Shown piece after piece: positions 24,019 to 36,466 of a stretch of DNA of 64,000 bases. The stretch spans positions 9,672,001-9,736,000 of the forward strand of contig OX387203.1 in assembly GCA_947561715.1 (NCBI GenBank). Reading direction: 5' to 3'. Every line of letters begins with the position of its first letter. The first letter of the stretch is position 1. The notes below the pieces were generated by a model. It was given only the letters and a program-made list of their open reading frames with translations. It was not told the origin of the DNA and did no database searches. Both the position numbers and the translations under genes were made by a program. The stretch is from Ascidia mentula. Taxonomy: Eukaryota; Chordata; Ascidiacea; Phlebobranchia; Ascidiidae.

Positions 24019-27000
24019 ATGCTGAAAACTATTTGTGTTTGCATATGTTTGGAGGCAATTATTCACGGCCCATCGGCATTGTACGTACTTGTTGTGTTTT
24101 TTTGGATGTATACGTTCATGGGCAGCAACTAATCATTTTTGTGTGTTGTGTGTACTTCTGTATAGCCGTTTATAATTGAAGTAAATTAACTAGGTGACGG
24201 GTGCAAGATTGTTACTGACATGTGCTTCGAACTGAATTACAGGATTTTGTAGTTGTTAACATTTTTTGTTGTTGTACGGAGTGAGGTTGGTGATGTTTCT
24301 GTAAATCGAGTTTTGCCGACAAACAGAAATGCAAATTCCGGTAAAATCTCCATGTATTATTGCAGGTTGATTTGGAAGAATCGAATGCGTGCATGTAGCA
24401 CCACGCCCTGTCTGTGGAATTGGGCAAGCTTCTCACGACCTTGTGGAGGTGAGAGGCAATTTCCCCGAGTGAGTCGGGGTGAGGGTCCTGCAATTTGCCG
24501 GAAACGAGATCGTGCAACACCCAATGACTTCAAGGTAACGACTAAACAGCCGGTCTATCCTTGTTTGCTGTTGAGTAGAAAATATGGTTTTAAGTTTGTT
24601 TGAATTTTATGAAACTAATTATTGTGATTACCAAAACCATGTTGGAGTATTTGTACTTTCGTTAATAAGTCATAGCGATACACATATTATCTGCAGACCG
24701 TTGTGGGCACTGCTTCGAACTATCAATTCACATTAGTGCAGCGGGTGACACAATAGTCTTTTGGGCTAACTATAGCCAGATACAGAATATTCCACTTTGG
24801 CCCATTGCTTGTTCATAATATAGATGTTGACAACATAGTAAATATAATCCACATTCTGAGTGGACGTAAGTAACACTGCTTGGAAAATTATGTAGTACAT
24901 TGAATTGTTTCGTAATGTACTTGTTATTCAAAGTCTTTGTTTAAAGATATGGCATTTCGACTATTATCCTCATCGGTGCAAGTAAAGGAACAACATGGTG
25001 GCACAAAATGTGCGGGAAAGACATCCTTTAACCAAATCCTGAGAATCGCTCGATACGTAAGGTTTGGGGGTTTAAATTGCACAGGTCCAACCGAGCAGTC
25101 GCAGAGATGCAACACCCAATGTTGTCCGGTTAACTGTCAGTGGGGACAGTGGAGCAACTGCAATGTTACGTGCGGTGGTGGATCCAGGCTCAGATCAAGA
25201 AAGGTTGATATGGAAACTCAGTATGCGGGGTTCGCATGTGAACGCAATTCAGATGAGTCAGAGTAAGTGTTTATTTGTTGAATAGAAAAGCAAGGTGTTC
25301 GCTTCTTGTCATATTTAAGTGGGAAGGTGGTATTTTTCAAACAACATAACACAATTTCGCTTATTTTTGTGTTGACACCAGATACCACTAAACATGTTTC
25401 TCTTCCAGTCGTTAAATTCCCCGTTCCAAATTCTAGTAAAGTTTATTACTCATTGCTTCTTTCTATAACAATGAACAATTATTTGCAGAATCTGCAATCA
25501 AAATTGTTGTTCTGTGTCTGGAACAATTGGAGTGTTTGGACAATCTGCTCCAAAACGTGCGAAAACGGCTGTTAGATTGCTTTGGTATGTAACAAAATAT
25601 TTTTTTAAGGAACGCAGTCAAGATTTAGATGTGTCAGCGTGACGCAAACATGCGGTGGTTCCCCTTGCATTAGCAGCTTCACGGAGAAGAGAACGTGCAA
25701 TGATGTTTGTTGACCTGCAGATTGTGTGTGGAGCCAGTGATCAGCTAGGGGAAAGTAAGTATTGATTGGGCTGTTGTACCTATTGAAATGATACCAAAGT
25801 GATTCTTTTTCCGTCGGAGGCGATTTTCTTGATCAGAATTACTGTTAAATTTTGACACTGCATTGTTACGTAGTATATATAAATTAATTTAACGGTAATG
25901 ATGCCAAAATCTGGTTGATAATTTGTCCAGATGCTGCAAAACTTGCTGCACCGGCTCTAAGTAACAAGAAAGAGATATTCAATTGAACAAGGCTTGTAAC
26001 GAAGCGGATTGCATTGGTGATAACTGGGAGGAAAAAGTATGCAACTTTCAGGGTTGCCGAGGTACAATGCTGTATCGGAATGTTTTAATGGCAGCTCAAA
26101 ATCACGTGCTAAATGCTCAGCAATTAGTCATGTTTATTCTTCTTTTAAAGATAAGACCAATGACGTAATACGAACTGTTTGTTGTTGTGCGGTATTACAT
26201 TTGACTTTTTTTAGTGCGATTTGCTGTCAGAAACCTTTTGTGTTAGACTAGGCAGATCGCTGTAACTCTCATCTGTAGAAAAAAAAAAATTATTTCACAG
26301 TTGATTGCGTTGTTTCGGTTTGGGACAACTGGAGCGTTTGTCCACAAACATGTGGTGTGATGAACAACAAAGTCAGGAACAGATCAGTGATCACTAATAA
26401 CACGTGTGGAGGGGAGGATTGTCCTATCCTGCAGGAATACAGAGTTGTAAAGTGATTTGTTACAATGGAGCCACTGCGGCTTCTACAGGTTGTTTATGTC
26501 AACCATATATCACCTAAAACATTGAATCAAATGTTGCTAAATGCTAAGATACTTCTAAAAAATGAATATTTGCAATGATTTGTAACTAATAACCACCAGT
26601 TTGTGTCACACGCAAGTATTTTCCGTTGTTTGGTATGCTTTACAAATGTTCAATTTTGTAACTTAAAAACAACCTATTGCAACCTTGTTCAAAATCATCA
26701 AACTTAGTTAAATATTATCTTACACGCATGTTGCTTCCAAACAGAGGTTAATTATATGTTGTTGTTGCAACATTTGTATTGGATTCACTTCCAACTCGCA
26801 TGTGACAAACTTTAGTTTCAAAACTTCCGCCAAACTTTGCGTTGAGAATGAGGGAGAAAATGAAGAACCGTCATCGTCTGGCGGAACCACAGTTATAAAG
26901 TTGGTGCTTTACGTGCTTTTAGGAAGCGTGGTTGTCCTACTGCTCGTATTTGCTGCAGTGCAGGTACTTGAATTTCTATGGAGAATGATTGTACGGATTT

Positions 27001-27361
27001 GTTTAAGATTCAATTGATTTACGCAAATTAAATAGTGGTTAAATCACAAGAAATAAACGCCTTATTTGCATTGTTACACATTTTACATTTTCATAAATTA
27101 CGATTTCTATGCAGAAGTAATGCCATGCATTCGCATAGCAAGGCAGGATCGCCCCACTGCGCAGGCCCTTTATATTTATATCGGGAAAATGGCTGATCCA
27201 GCTTGGCTGCATTGCCTTGGCTGCGAAGCCTGTGAACCTTACGATTTCTATGTTATGAAATCTTTCATATATAAGTTATATTGGTTCATACAGCCCTCTG
27301 TTATGTTATTGTGTATTCCAGTATTGTGTATACCGGACGAAATTAAAGACAAAGATCTTTA
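24019..27361 (+). pseudogene. D: decayed TSP1 membrane gene
   Basis: A credible signal-peptide exon remains (24019-24080, MLKTICVCICLEAIIHG), as do exon 2 (24366-24534, frameshifted, with Cys to Phe and a TGA in the matching frame) and a collapsed TSP1 exon (about 24970-25262). Later exons near 25489, 25611, 25931 and 26310 contain stops, an 8-base deletion and a lost donor (GC for GT). All EGF exons are deleted between about 26519 and 26590. The transmembrane exon (about 26818-26962) is frameshifted by one base just before LVLYVLLGSVVVLLLVF. The tail keeps the ancestral DKDL-stop (ends 27361), but a SINE sits just upstream and most of the tail exon is gone. Clearly non-functional. Confidence 0.87.
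27098..27252 (+). mobile_element. Internally deleted SINE with 14-bp target-site duplication
   Basis: The block TTACGATTTCTATG occurs at 27098-27111 and 27239-27252 around a 127-bp insert (27112-27238) whose 3' part matches the SINE tail (GGCTGATCCAGCTTGG, then GCTGCGAAGCCTGTGAACC). Gene B has the uninterrupted empty site at about 10828. The tRNA-like core is missing from this copy. Confidence 0.85.
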
Positions 27362-27853
27362 ACGTCTGACCGTGACACTTTTGACATTGAAATTTAGTAC
27401 AACATCACAACAACACTTGGCCTCCGGCCTAATTGCTCTCGTCGTGTGTGCGTGCACTCGCCAAACTTAAATTCGCAACAATTTACCAAAATACAATCGT
27501 GCGCTACATAAAACAAACAAACAAATTCTCGCTATTGTTGTATTTCTATTTATTTCGTTAAATGCAAAGTGATTGTTGATTTTCTTTTCTACACTCTGAA
27601 AAACAGCCAAATTTTCCTTGCAATATCGCCACACCCAAGGGTCGGTTTCAAATAACCAATTGCGGTTTTTTCCGGCCCCACGTCCTTATCCAATCTGTTC
27701 CATTTATCGTGTTTAACTGTGCCGAGTTTTTATTGTTGTTACATGTTTATTGTCACCATTAAACATGTTTTACAATGAATTTTAAAAATTTGATTGGTTG
27801 TTGTCCGAAAACATCGGAAAATGCATACTTAAAGTTTTGGATTAAAACAAGTA
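27362..27853. other. 3' flank of D
   Basis: Homologous to the 3' flanks of A (from about 2000) and B (from about 11105). It shows the ancestral DNA after the DKDL stop, which in A and B has become coding through loss of the stop. No gene of its own. Confidence 0.6.
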
Positions 27854-28490
27854 GGGGAGACCGGGGATAGCTCGGACGGTTTTGGGAAAATTGCTCATAT
27901 TTTTTTTAAATTATGAACCACATTCTTAAATTTTATTTTGTTGTAAGTAGTAAAGCATTGCTCAAAAAACAAAAGGTTTTTCGTTCGTTTTAGCTCACTA
28001 AAAATGTTTATTCAGCCCATTTTATTCAGTTTATTCAGCCCACAGGTCTCAAATGTCCGAAGTCACCCCGGCACCGGGGTGACATCGGACGTCACTGGGG
28101 ATATCTCGGACAGCAAGTTTTAACAGAGTTTTTTTTTGTTTATTTAACAAATAACTGAAATCAAACTTGGCGCAATATCAGCATTGGGGCATTAGCGCAT
28201 AAAATATCATTCAAGCTTTCAGGAATCGGGGCGTGGCCACTTATCGTTTCGACCCTTCCACACGTTCATGCTTTGGGGTAAATCGTGTACGTTGAACGGC
28301 AGCACGGATATCTTAGATTTTAGAGTCCACAAACGATTTTTTCTCTTTGGGACTTTTTCTTACTGCCAAAATTCAATCATTTCATCCAGCATCTGTGTAT
28401 TCTCTACTATGACCGATAATTTTTCATAAAATTCAAAAATTGTTGCCTTCTCGCGATTTTTTGCCATGATGTCCGAAGTATCCCCGACCA
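27854..28490. mobile_element. Insertion with imperfect inverted ends (CCGGGGATA...CTCGGAC)
   Basis: The left end (27860-27877) and right end (28470-28489) are imperfect inverted repeats of a GACCGGGGATAGCTCGGAC-like block. Further copies of the CCGGGGTGACATCGGAC / GGGGATATCTCGGAC motif lie inside at about 28070-28115. The copies of this flank after A and B lack it. No transposase frame is seen. The right border is uncertain. Confidence 0.5.
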
Positions 28491-29782
28491 CGTGACGACA
28501 TAAAAATTCTTAAACTATGGCCGTATTTTTAAAGGTTACACAAAAATGGTGTTTTTTTTTTGGCAATTCTATTTTAGAGATGATTATACAGCTTTTGTTA
28601 CATAATATGTTTAGCGGTTTGTTGAAAAACATTTATTTTGCTCCGATATGTGAGGTAGACGTGGTGTTGATCCAGTTGTGAATGGCACAAAGATCCATCC
28701 AAACATATTCTTTTTGTGCTCAAAGGTTTCTTTTACGACTTGGGAACTAAATGGATGACTTTGAATTGCCGCTTTATGTAAACAAAAAAAATAAACAGAA
28801 TAGTGAATGAATTTACAGTGCTACACTACAAGAAACACGATATTTCACAATTTCAATACAATAAACCTCAGCTTGGACATCGTCCAAATATTAATGCAAC
28901 AGATATTGTACATAGAAGAACCTGTGCAGTTGGAAAATACCTCAGCAGAGCAGCCCAACCGCATGCGCACCTCATCACCCTCATAATACAATGGCCAAAA
29001 ATATTAACAAAGCAAAATAGTCATTTGCTTTCCTAATCTGTGAAGTCTCGAAAACCACTGTGCACTTGGAACGTTAAGAAAACTTGCATATTTGCAATTT
29101 CGCACTAAACAGTTGCCATTGTTTTTTCGGAAGAAAAGCTCATAGTTCCAAAGTACACAGTTAGAATTTGAAGAATGTATTTTACGATCAAAACGTGCTT
29201 TGTTATCCATGATTACCGAAAATTTAACAATAAAAAGAGTTGCACTGCAAACTGTATGAAAACGCCAAATTCATGACATTTAATTTCTTTAAAATTATGA
29301 GCACATAATCCTTTGTTGATAATGTTGTTCAAAATAATGTTCTAAAATCCATACAAAAACTGGTGTCAGACGTTTTAAGTATTAAATCGAAAAGTACCTT
29401 AAAACGATTTTCCGTCAATATTGTTACATTTTGAATTTGATTTCCCGATTTTAACTTAATGACAATGAATCACGATTAAAATTGTGTCACGGCAATATAT
29501 GAACTGTGAAATGAGAGAGCTAAAATTTTGTTACATTCAGTTTGATGCTCATAAAATATTAATCTTCTGAGAATTAGACAACAGCCTGCGCAAATTTCGA
29601 GTTTTTCTGTTGAGTTAATAGGTTTTCATCAACTAAAATCGATAGATTAGTACGGGCACGCTACTTTAAAGCTCCATTAAAATACATTAATGGATGATAA
29701 ATCATATGAGATGCAATAATGGAAAAAAAATAGGGTCTTTCCGGGTTGTCATTTAAAGGCCAGACTTTACATTACACGTTCT
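28491..29782. other. Spacer between D flank and K
   Basis: 28640-29130 is another copy of the flank seen at 2710-3210 and 11760-12260, with its small open frames disturbed. The remainder is AT-rich, with no exon I can recognise. Confidence 0.45.
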
Positions 29783-32700
29783 CTAAAGTAAGTCAGGCGG
29801 AAGTTCTGGAAAGAAAATCGTGAGTTTACCCACAAGGAAACACTGAGCTTGTTTTCAGTCAAATCGAAACAATGTTAAGTCATGTTGTTTACGTTGCAGA
29901 GAAGTTTACCAAGCACATGTTTCAACACTGTAATAGGTCTGTTGATGTAGTTTTGGCAATCACAACACCAACAAGCATTCACAGAAAATCGAACTTTCGA
30001 ACAGTTTCTTACCGCTGCATTCTCCATTTTCCAATTCCATGTGATCAGGACAAGCACACACGTAACTTCCAACCGTGTTTGTGCATTCCATGTGGTCCAC
30101 TGTACACGGATCGTCATCGCATTCGTTGATATCTTCACATAAATTTCCCCAAGAATCATTAGGAATCGTGCAGCATTGAATCTCATATATGGTAGGCTTA
30201 CTAACTTAACATCACAAGCAACAGATAACGCCGTGTGCGCTGATTTGCCTAAAGGATTTCTGTGTGAATGCAAACCCGGATGTACATTCACACCGGAATC
30301 CTTGAGGCAAATTAGCGCACACGGCGTTATCTGGACACGCATCTTCGCCAAATTCAGCACAAATCCTATCATAAATTTTAAGCTTTCAAACAAAAGTTTA
30401 CTTTTAATTTGGAAACTTATCGATTCTTTATGCCCACATAACAAGTTTGAGTCATAGAAAGTCATCGCCATGTATGATAGGAAAAATAAGATAAACATAT
30501 TTGTTTATTTCTCACCAACACAGGTCCTGCCGTCCCCTTTGAAACCTTCAACACATCGACAATCGTACGACCCGACTTTATTTTCACAAATCGCTCTGAT
30601 GTGGCAATTTGCGGTTTCTTCGGTACATTCGTTGATATCTGTAGATTAACGTTAAAAATAAAAGGCAATGCGCATATTCCACATGTTTATCATCATTTAC
30701 ATGTTTGAGATAAAGAATAAGTGTGAAGGGTTATTTACACGAGGAAGTGGTTTACACACGAGTGAATAACGTTGAGACACGTTTCTTTTTTTCATAGCAT
30801 AATTATCTATTACCAACACAGCTATATTGCAATTGGCTGCTATATTTAATATTAATTTGCGCGTAAGACGAAGATGAAATAAAGTTTCTCATTAATTCGA
30901 ACCAGAGCATTGTCCGTCTTGGGATACGAAGCCAGGAAGACAAGGACAAGAAAAACTTCCTTCAGAGTTGACACATTCAGTGTTGTCTGGGCAAGTAGCT
31001 GTGCCCGCTTCACACTCGTTTATTTCTGCAAAAGTAAGTTTCGGGCGCAATTTGTACGTATCAACGTAGCGCAATTGAAAATTTTTATTATGTAACCTAA
31101 TGCCTAATATTTGTAGAATTTAATTTTGTATGTATGTCTATACAAAGAGATGGGACATGAGATGCAGTCCTTTACCTATGCAATGAGTACCGTTTCCTGA
31201 GTACCCTTGATCACAAGCACAGTAGAAGCTTCCATCAGTGTCGATACACTGTGCGTTTTGGTGGCATGTGTAACTCTGATCATCGCATTCATTAATATCT
31301 GAAACAGACATCATTGAATGGGTCTTATGGGCGAATATATCAAACTATGTAATGCAAAGTTTTTATAGTGGATTTTTGGATTTCGGAAAACGCAATTTTT
31401 TTTCTAATTTGGTTTGGACATGTCCTTGTTAACTGCTGTGTTCTAGCAATTTCCTGATGACGTACTTTCACATCCAAAATCGTTGTTTTTCTGGTAGCCT
31501 GGGTCGCAATCGCATCGGTAACTTCCTTCTGTGTTGACGCAGACTGAATTCAAGGGGCATAAACTACTTCCTTGTTGGGTGCACTCGTCAACGTCTGGAA
31601 AAGCAAACAGTGAAGTTTTTTTTGTGACCACCAAGAAATGTCTAAGAAGATACGGTTTCACTACAGAAAATATGTACCTTGATCACAACACAGACCGCTC
31701 CATCCTGGTTGGCACAAACAACCCGTAGCAGTTGCAGTGGCTCCATTGTAACAAACCACTTCACAACTCTCAACTTCCTGTAGGGTCGGACACTCCTCCC
31801 CTCCACACGTGTTATTAGTGATCACTGATCTGTTCCTGACTTTGATGTTCGTCACACCGCATGTTTGTGGACAAACGCTCCAGTTTTCCCAATCCGATAC
31901 AGTGCAGTTCACTAAAACCAAAAAAAATTTAGTCACTGGGGAGTTATATATTAAATTCCACAAAGCGATATGTGGACAGCTCAGAAGGATTTTTCTTGAG
32001 AAAGATATATTTCGCCTAAAAAGGCATCATCAGTTTCTTTAATTTAGCTGTCAACACTTTGTGGAATTTAATATATAACTATAACGATATGGTGTGCGAT
32101 CGACAGCCTGTCAGGGGACTTTGGCTTTTAAATAGATCCAGTTTTTTAATCTTTAATCATATTAGCCACCGGGGATATCGTACAATGTTACGTGTAACTT
32201 GTGTTTAATTTGATTACTTGAAATTTTTTGTTCGATGCTAAAACGGTTTTAACTCACGGGAAGGATTGCTGCACGAGCGAGACGAAGTTGAAGATCCAGA
32301 GCAAGAACCTCCGCAAGAATGGGATCTTGTTGTAGAGCGAGATCTAGACTGGGTTCCTTCGCCACAATTGGCGGAACATGATCCGTAACGCCCCCAAGGA
32401 CCCCAGGCGCAGTTCACCGAACAGCAGTTTGTGTTGCAAGCCTCCGACATAGTTGAGCTCCCAGGACACTGACTGCCCCCGCAACTAGCACTCCGGCCGT
32501 ATCCCCGGGTTCGTGTCCTGATTCCAATTCCACATATCGCAGAACATGCTCCCCAACTACTCCATGCTGCCCAATAGCAGTTCACTGAAACAATCATGAG
32601 AAATGTGATATCTGGAGTTTGAATAAATAGTACATTACGGTGCCGCACAAGGTACATACGTTCTCAAACAGTTCCACTCGCAGTGTAGATTATAATGATT

Positions 32701-33683
32701 ACACTGACAGCTACAGTATATCATGTACAAGCAATGAGCCAATGATTTTCGTGATACCAAGCCGACAACACTATTGGTTCCCAAGCAGTTGTTTGGCCGT
32801 TATGTGTTCTGCTGTGGTTTGTCTCCGGTCGTTCGTACCTAGTTTGGTACCTAACGAAACCGTGTCCACTGCAAAGTCACCACAAAGTGAAATAGTCTGG
32901 TCAGTTAGCGACAAGACTGTTGTCAGTCACCATCTGCACTGATGTGAATTGATACGTCGTGACAGTGCGTTCAACGGAATGCAGCATAATGTCTGTATTG
33001 CTGTAGCTTCTTTGCGAAACTACCCACACAACAACATGATTTGTAAACGCAATGATCAGTTTCATTAATTAAAAACAAACTCAACTACTAAACAACAAAC
33101 GAGAAGAAATCGGCTCTTTATTTCATTACCTCGACAACACTGGTTGTTGCACGATCTCGGGCTCGGCAAATTGCAGGAACCACACCGTCCCTTATTCCGA
33201 GTTATTTTTGGAGATTGCGTTCCACCTCCACAAGGTCTTGAGCAGCTTGCCCAGATCCATGTGCAAGAAGTGGTACTACATTCCCGTCTTCTTCGTCTAT
33301 TCCAAAACAACCTGCAAATGAACATTTTGCTGAAATTCGTATTTGTATTTGACGGCAAAATTAGATGTAAAGAAACATCAATATTAACTCACTCCGCACA
33401 ACCACAAAATCAGGTAACTAAGTTCGATGTATATGCCAGTAACAATCAAATTTTCGTCATCCGGTTTATTTACGCTAATTATAAGCGGCTTTAGGAGAGT
33501 TTAAATATAAGCGGCTTTAGGAGACTTATTAAACCCAAAGGTGATTTTTGTTTGCATCTATACGTATAAAAACAATGTACAAATAACACTAATACAATTT
33601 TGGATTTGAACAAGTACGTACCATGACGATGCCCCATGAATAACTGCAAGCAAACATAGGCAAACGCAAAGAGTTCTCAACAT
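29783..33683 (-). CDS. Gene K: compact, probably secreted TSP1/EGF protein
   Basis: Predicted exons (minus, 5' to 3'): 33622-33683 signal peptide (MLRTLCVCLCLLAVIHGASS), 33130-33311 atypical TSP1 after a basic NRRRRRE stretch, 32258-32584 two TSP1 modules, 31678-31911 mixed TSP1/EGF-like module, EGF exons 31466-31594, 31176-31298, 30903-31025, 30516-30638 and 30013-30132, then 29783-29805. The total is 1446 nt, 481 residues, in frame throughout. The TSP1 array is cut short by a new in-phase donor (CCC|GTGAGT at 32257). The last exon begins like the family transmembrane exon (ELPP) but stops after DLL, so no membrane anchor is made. One EGF exon (about 30190-30390) is destroyed by a fold-back and must be skipped. 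Alternative view: a pseudogene whose frame survives by chance. Confidence 0.66.
30223..30332. repeat. 48-bp fold-back inside a former EGF exon of K
   Basis: The arms 30223-30270 and 30285-30332 are reverse complements at 44 of 48 positions, with a 14-nt loop. On the minus strand the EGF reads correctly (EDACPDNAVCANLPQGFRC) into the second arm and then turns into its own antisense, reaching a TGA. The exon has no donor and cannot encode a complete EGF. Confidence 0.85.
31942..32080. repeat. 24-bp inverted repeat in an intron of K
   Basis: The arms 31942-31965 and 32057-32080 are perfect reverse complements around 91 nt, whose ends are partly complementary too (GTGGACAGCT against AGCTGTCAAC). 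It could be a small inverted-repeat element (MITE-like) or another fold-back; no target duplication is evident. Confidence 0.75.
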
Positions 33684-34896
33684 AACTTTTGCTGCTTTAA
33701 ATTTCTTAAAACTCTTGCTAAAATAAACGTTCGAACACTCAAACACATGTACTAACCACCAACTTGCCCGCGATAATTTTCAAAAGAGTTTTAACAATGA
33801 CTCACAATTCCTTCGAATCTTCTTTTTTTTAAAGAAAAGACGGAATTGGACTTCGAAACTCAAATGAAGCCAAACATATGACACATCACTGGAAACAACA
33901 ACGCGTTTCTCTGCCAACGTTGGAATTCCGGGTAAGTCACTAACCAAGTTCTACACAAAATTTTCGGTATTATTTTGTTTAATGCCGCGACGTTTTTAGG
34001 GATTTTTACCGCTTTTGCTACATATTATGTTTAGGATTTGGTTGATATTTAATTTGCCACGATATGTGATGGTAGAAGTGGTTTGGATCCGAGCAGCGTA
34101 CGATGTTTCGTCTTTTTTGAACAACCAACTTTTTAGTAGCTAAAAACAATTCTCTGAAAAATTGATACATCTCCAGCGAATTTATAACCAAATTTAACAT
34201 CTTCACAATGAATTACGACTAATACTGTGTCAACGCAGTATATGAACTGTGAAATGAGAGGGCTGAAATTCTGTTACAATCAATTTGATGCTCACAAAAT
34301 AATAATCTTACGATAATTAGACCACAACCTTCGTAAATGTCGACTTTGTCAATTGATTTAAGGAGAGACAAAAAAGATTGTTTGAAAATTAGTTTTTTAT
34401 CAAAAAAACAATAACCACAGGTGTATCTTTTAAATATGTAGGGTTTTGTGGTTTAATTTTTTTTTCTTTTTTAATTTATCCACCAATGGTCACAGTAACC
34501 ACAAGACAAAATTGGTTTTATCAACAAACTTACGCACAAAAACATGTGTTTAAAACTAATTTGTTTGTGTCTGGTTTGCAAACATGACATAACGCATGTA
34601 ACTACTGGCAACACAAAACCACATCTTCCAAAAATTGAAACGTGTTGTTGACTGTATGTTCTTTAAAAGTAGACAGATGGGCTGAAATGGATAAAGAAGC
34701 ATGTCCCAAGAATATATTGTATGCCCTGCATTTTTATTACTAATACGGTCCTTGTTCAAAGTTGTCAGACTTATTTAAATATTAGCCCACACCCATGTTG
34801 CTTCCAAACTGACGTGAATCACATGTTGTTGTTGTTGTAACGAAACATCCGCATTGGATTCACTTCCAACTCGCATGTGACAAACTTTCGTTTTAG
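33684..34896. other. K promoter side and flank of relic E
   Basis: 33684-33980 matches in inverted orientation the DNA upstream of pseudogene D's start, so it is probably a family promoter. 34750-34896 matches the intron before the transmembrane exon in other copies. No further exon, RNA or element is recognised. Confidence 0.5.
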
Positions 34897-35468
34897 AACT
34901 TCCTCCAATCTTTGCGTCGAGGATGAAGAAAAAAAAGAAAGAACCGTTAGCGCCTGGCGGAACTAGGATTGAAATGTTGGCGCTTTACGTGCTTCCGGGA
35001 AGCGTGATGTGAAGGTAAGTGGGGCAGTTTAAGGGCATAAATAGTACTTGGTTTTCTGTTAAAGAATGATTGTACGGATTTGTTTAGTTGTCAATTGATT
35101 TAAATACTTAAATTACAAAGATTACAAGGACCTTAATTACGTAGTTATTATGGTTGTAGTTTTTTGAATATTTATACTTTACTCAAATCATAAATTCAAA
35201 AAAATCCTACAAACATTTAGGCTACTAAAGCCATCTATTATGTTACTATCTATTCCAGTACCTTTTTTGCCGACTTTAACAGCTTGTAATTTTATAGGCC
35301 AGGGTCATGTAGTAGTGCTTTTAACCAATATATTGTATAAGGTATCATAGGGCAAATTCAAAGACCGAAAGTTTGATAAATCCGTCTCACCATGAAGACG
35401 ACGCGATAAACTTGAAATTCGAAAACTCCGGTTTCGTTGCTGACGAAATTATTGACAAAGATCTTTAA
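34897..35468 (+). pseudogene. E: relic transmembrane and tail exons
   Basis: The transmembrane exon starts normally (ELPPIFASRMKKKKKEPL) but a deletion inside the helix gives LPGSVM followed by TGA at 35010-35012. The tail exon (35342-35468) has lost part of VYKRW and reads into a stop, although its end still spells GFVADEIIDKDL. No upstream exons are present. Dead. Confidence 0.87.
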
Positions 35469-36313
35469 CGTCTGATTGGGATACTTCTGACATTGAAATA
35501 TTGCTTTACATGTGTTTGTTTGTCAATAAATCTTTGAATTTTTTTCGCCTATTTCGTCACTCTTTTGACTTTTTATGTTTTCATATCAACCAGTTCCTTA
35601 TCGACATTGACTGAAAGCTATAATGTGGTAAAATAATTTTCGCGAAAAATGTAACTTGATACGACCACTGGATTCTGAGATACAGCAGATCAAAGTTAAA
35701 TTTAAACCGCTGTGATCGTGCAAAAGCTAGATAATTATTGCGTGACGTCATACAATGCGCTATAGTTGTGTAGGAATGGGAAGCAGTGTGGGATTAACTA
35801 ACAGTAAACAACAAGTGAACAGTGTAATGAACGTTAGCATCATGGAATTTCACTTTTGGAAATCATGCACAAAGCTTGAAGTTCAACTTCCTGAAAATTT
35901 ATGTACGTGACCCAAAATGATTAAATCGTTAAAATATTTCTGGCCTCGTGCGCGTCAAGTCTCAATTTTAACTTCGCTTGCTTCACTTGTAAGTTCATTT
36001 GGAAAATATTCTGGCTCCACGCTCAATAGGCCAGGTACTCAGCCAGAACAAATACTGTTCGAAAACATTTTGGCAAGTTGGAGCAGATAGATATGAGCAA
36101 CAGCAATGCTAAGGTTCAAAGCAGGTTTACATTTGCTTAACGTCCATTATTTAAAGTGGATTTTCATGGTGTGCCTTCGATTGTTTTAACTCGTTGCTTC
36201 AAACGAAGTTACGACAAATCTGTTTTGTTTTGTGTAGACTTACGCTTTAAACAGTCCTGGAAAGCTATGTTATCACGCGAACGAAAACTGAATACAATAA
36301 ACGTAGGTTCATT

Positions 36314-36466
36314 AGGTTTGCAGGCTTGGCAGCCCAGGTATTGCAGCATAGCTGGATCAGCCACTGTTTTGTAGCGAGATCTGAAAAATCAAGCTTCCGG
36401 TGAGGTTTGAACTAACGACTCTGGGCTAACCAGGCCCAACGATCTACCAACAGAGCTACAGGAGCT
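36314..36466 (-). mobile_element. tRNA-derived SINE (copy 3)
   Basis: Minus-strand copy with A box TAGCTCTGTTGG, a B-box-like AGTTCAAACC and the conserved tail GGCTGATCCAGC. It mirrors the copy at 37101-37241 across the inverted-repeat centre. Confidence 0.75.

Noticed and set aside
29875..30498. 207-codon open frame on the minus strand
   Set aside because: It crosses two EGF exons in the wrong frame and includes introns. The correct frame gives EGF modules with conserved cysteines and splice sites.
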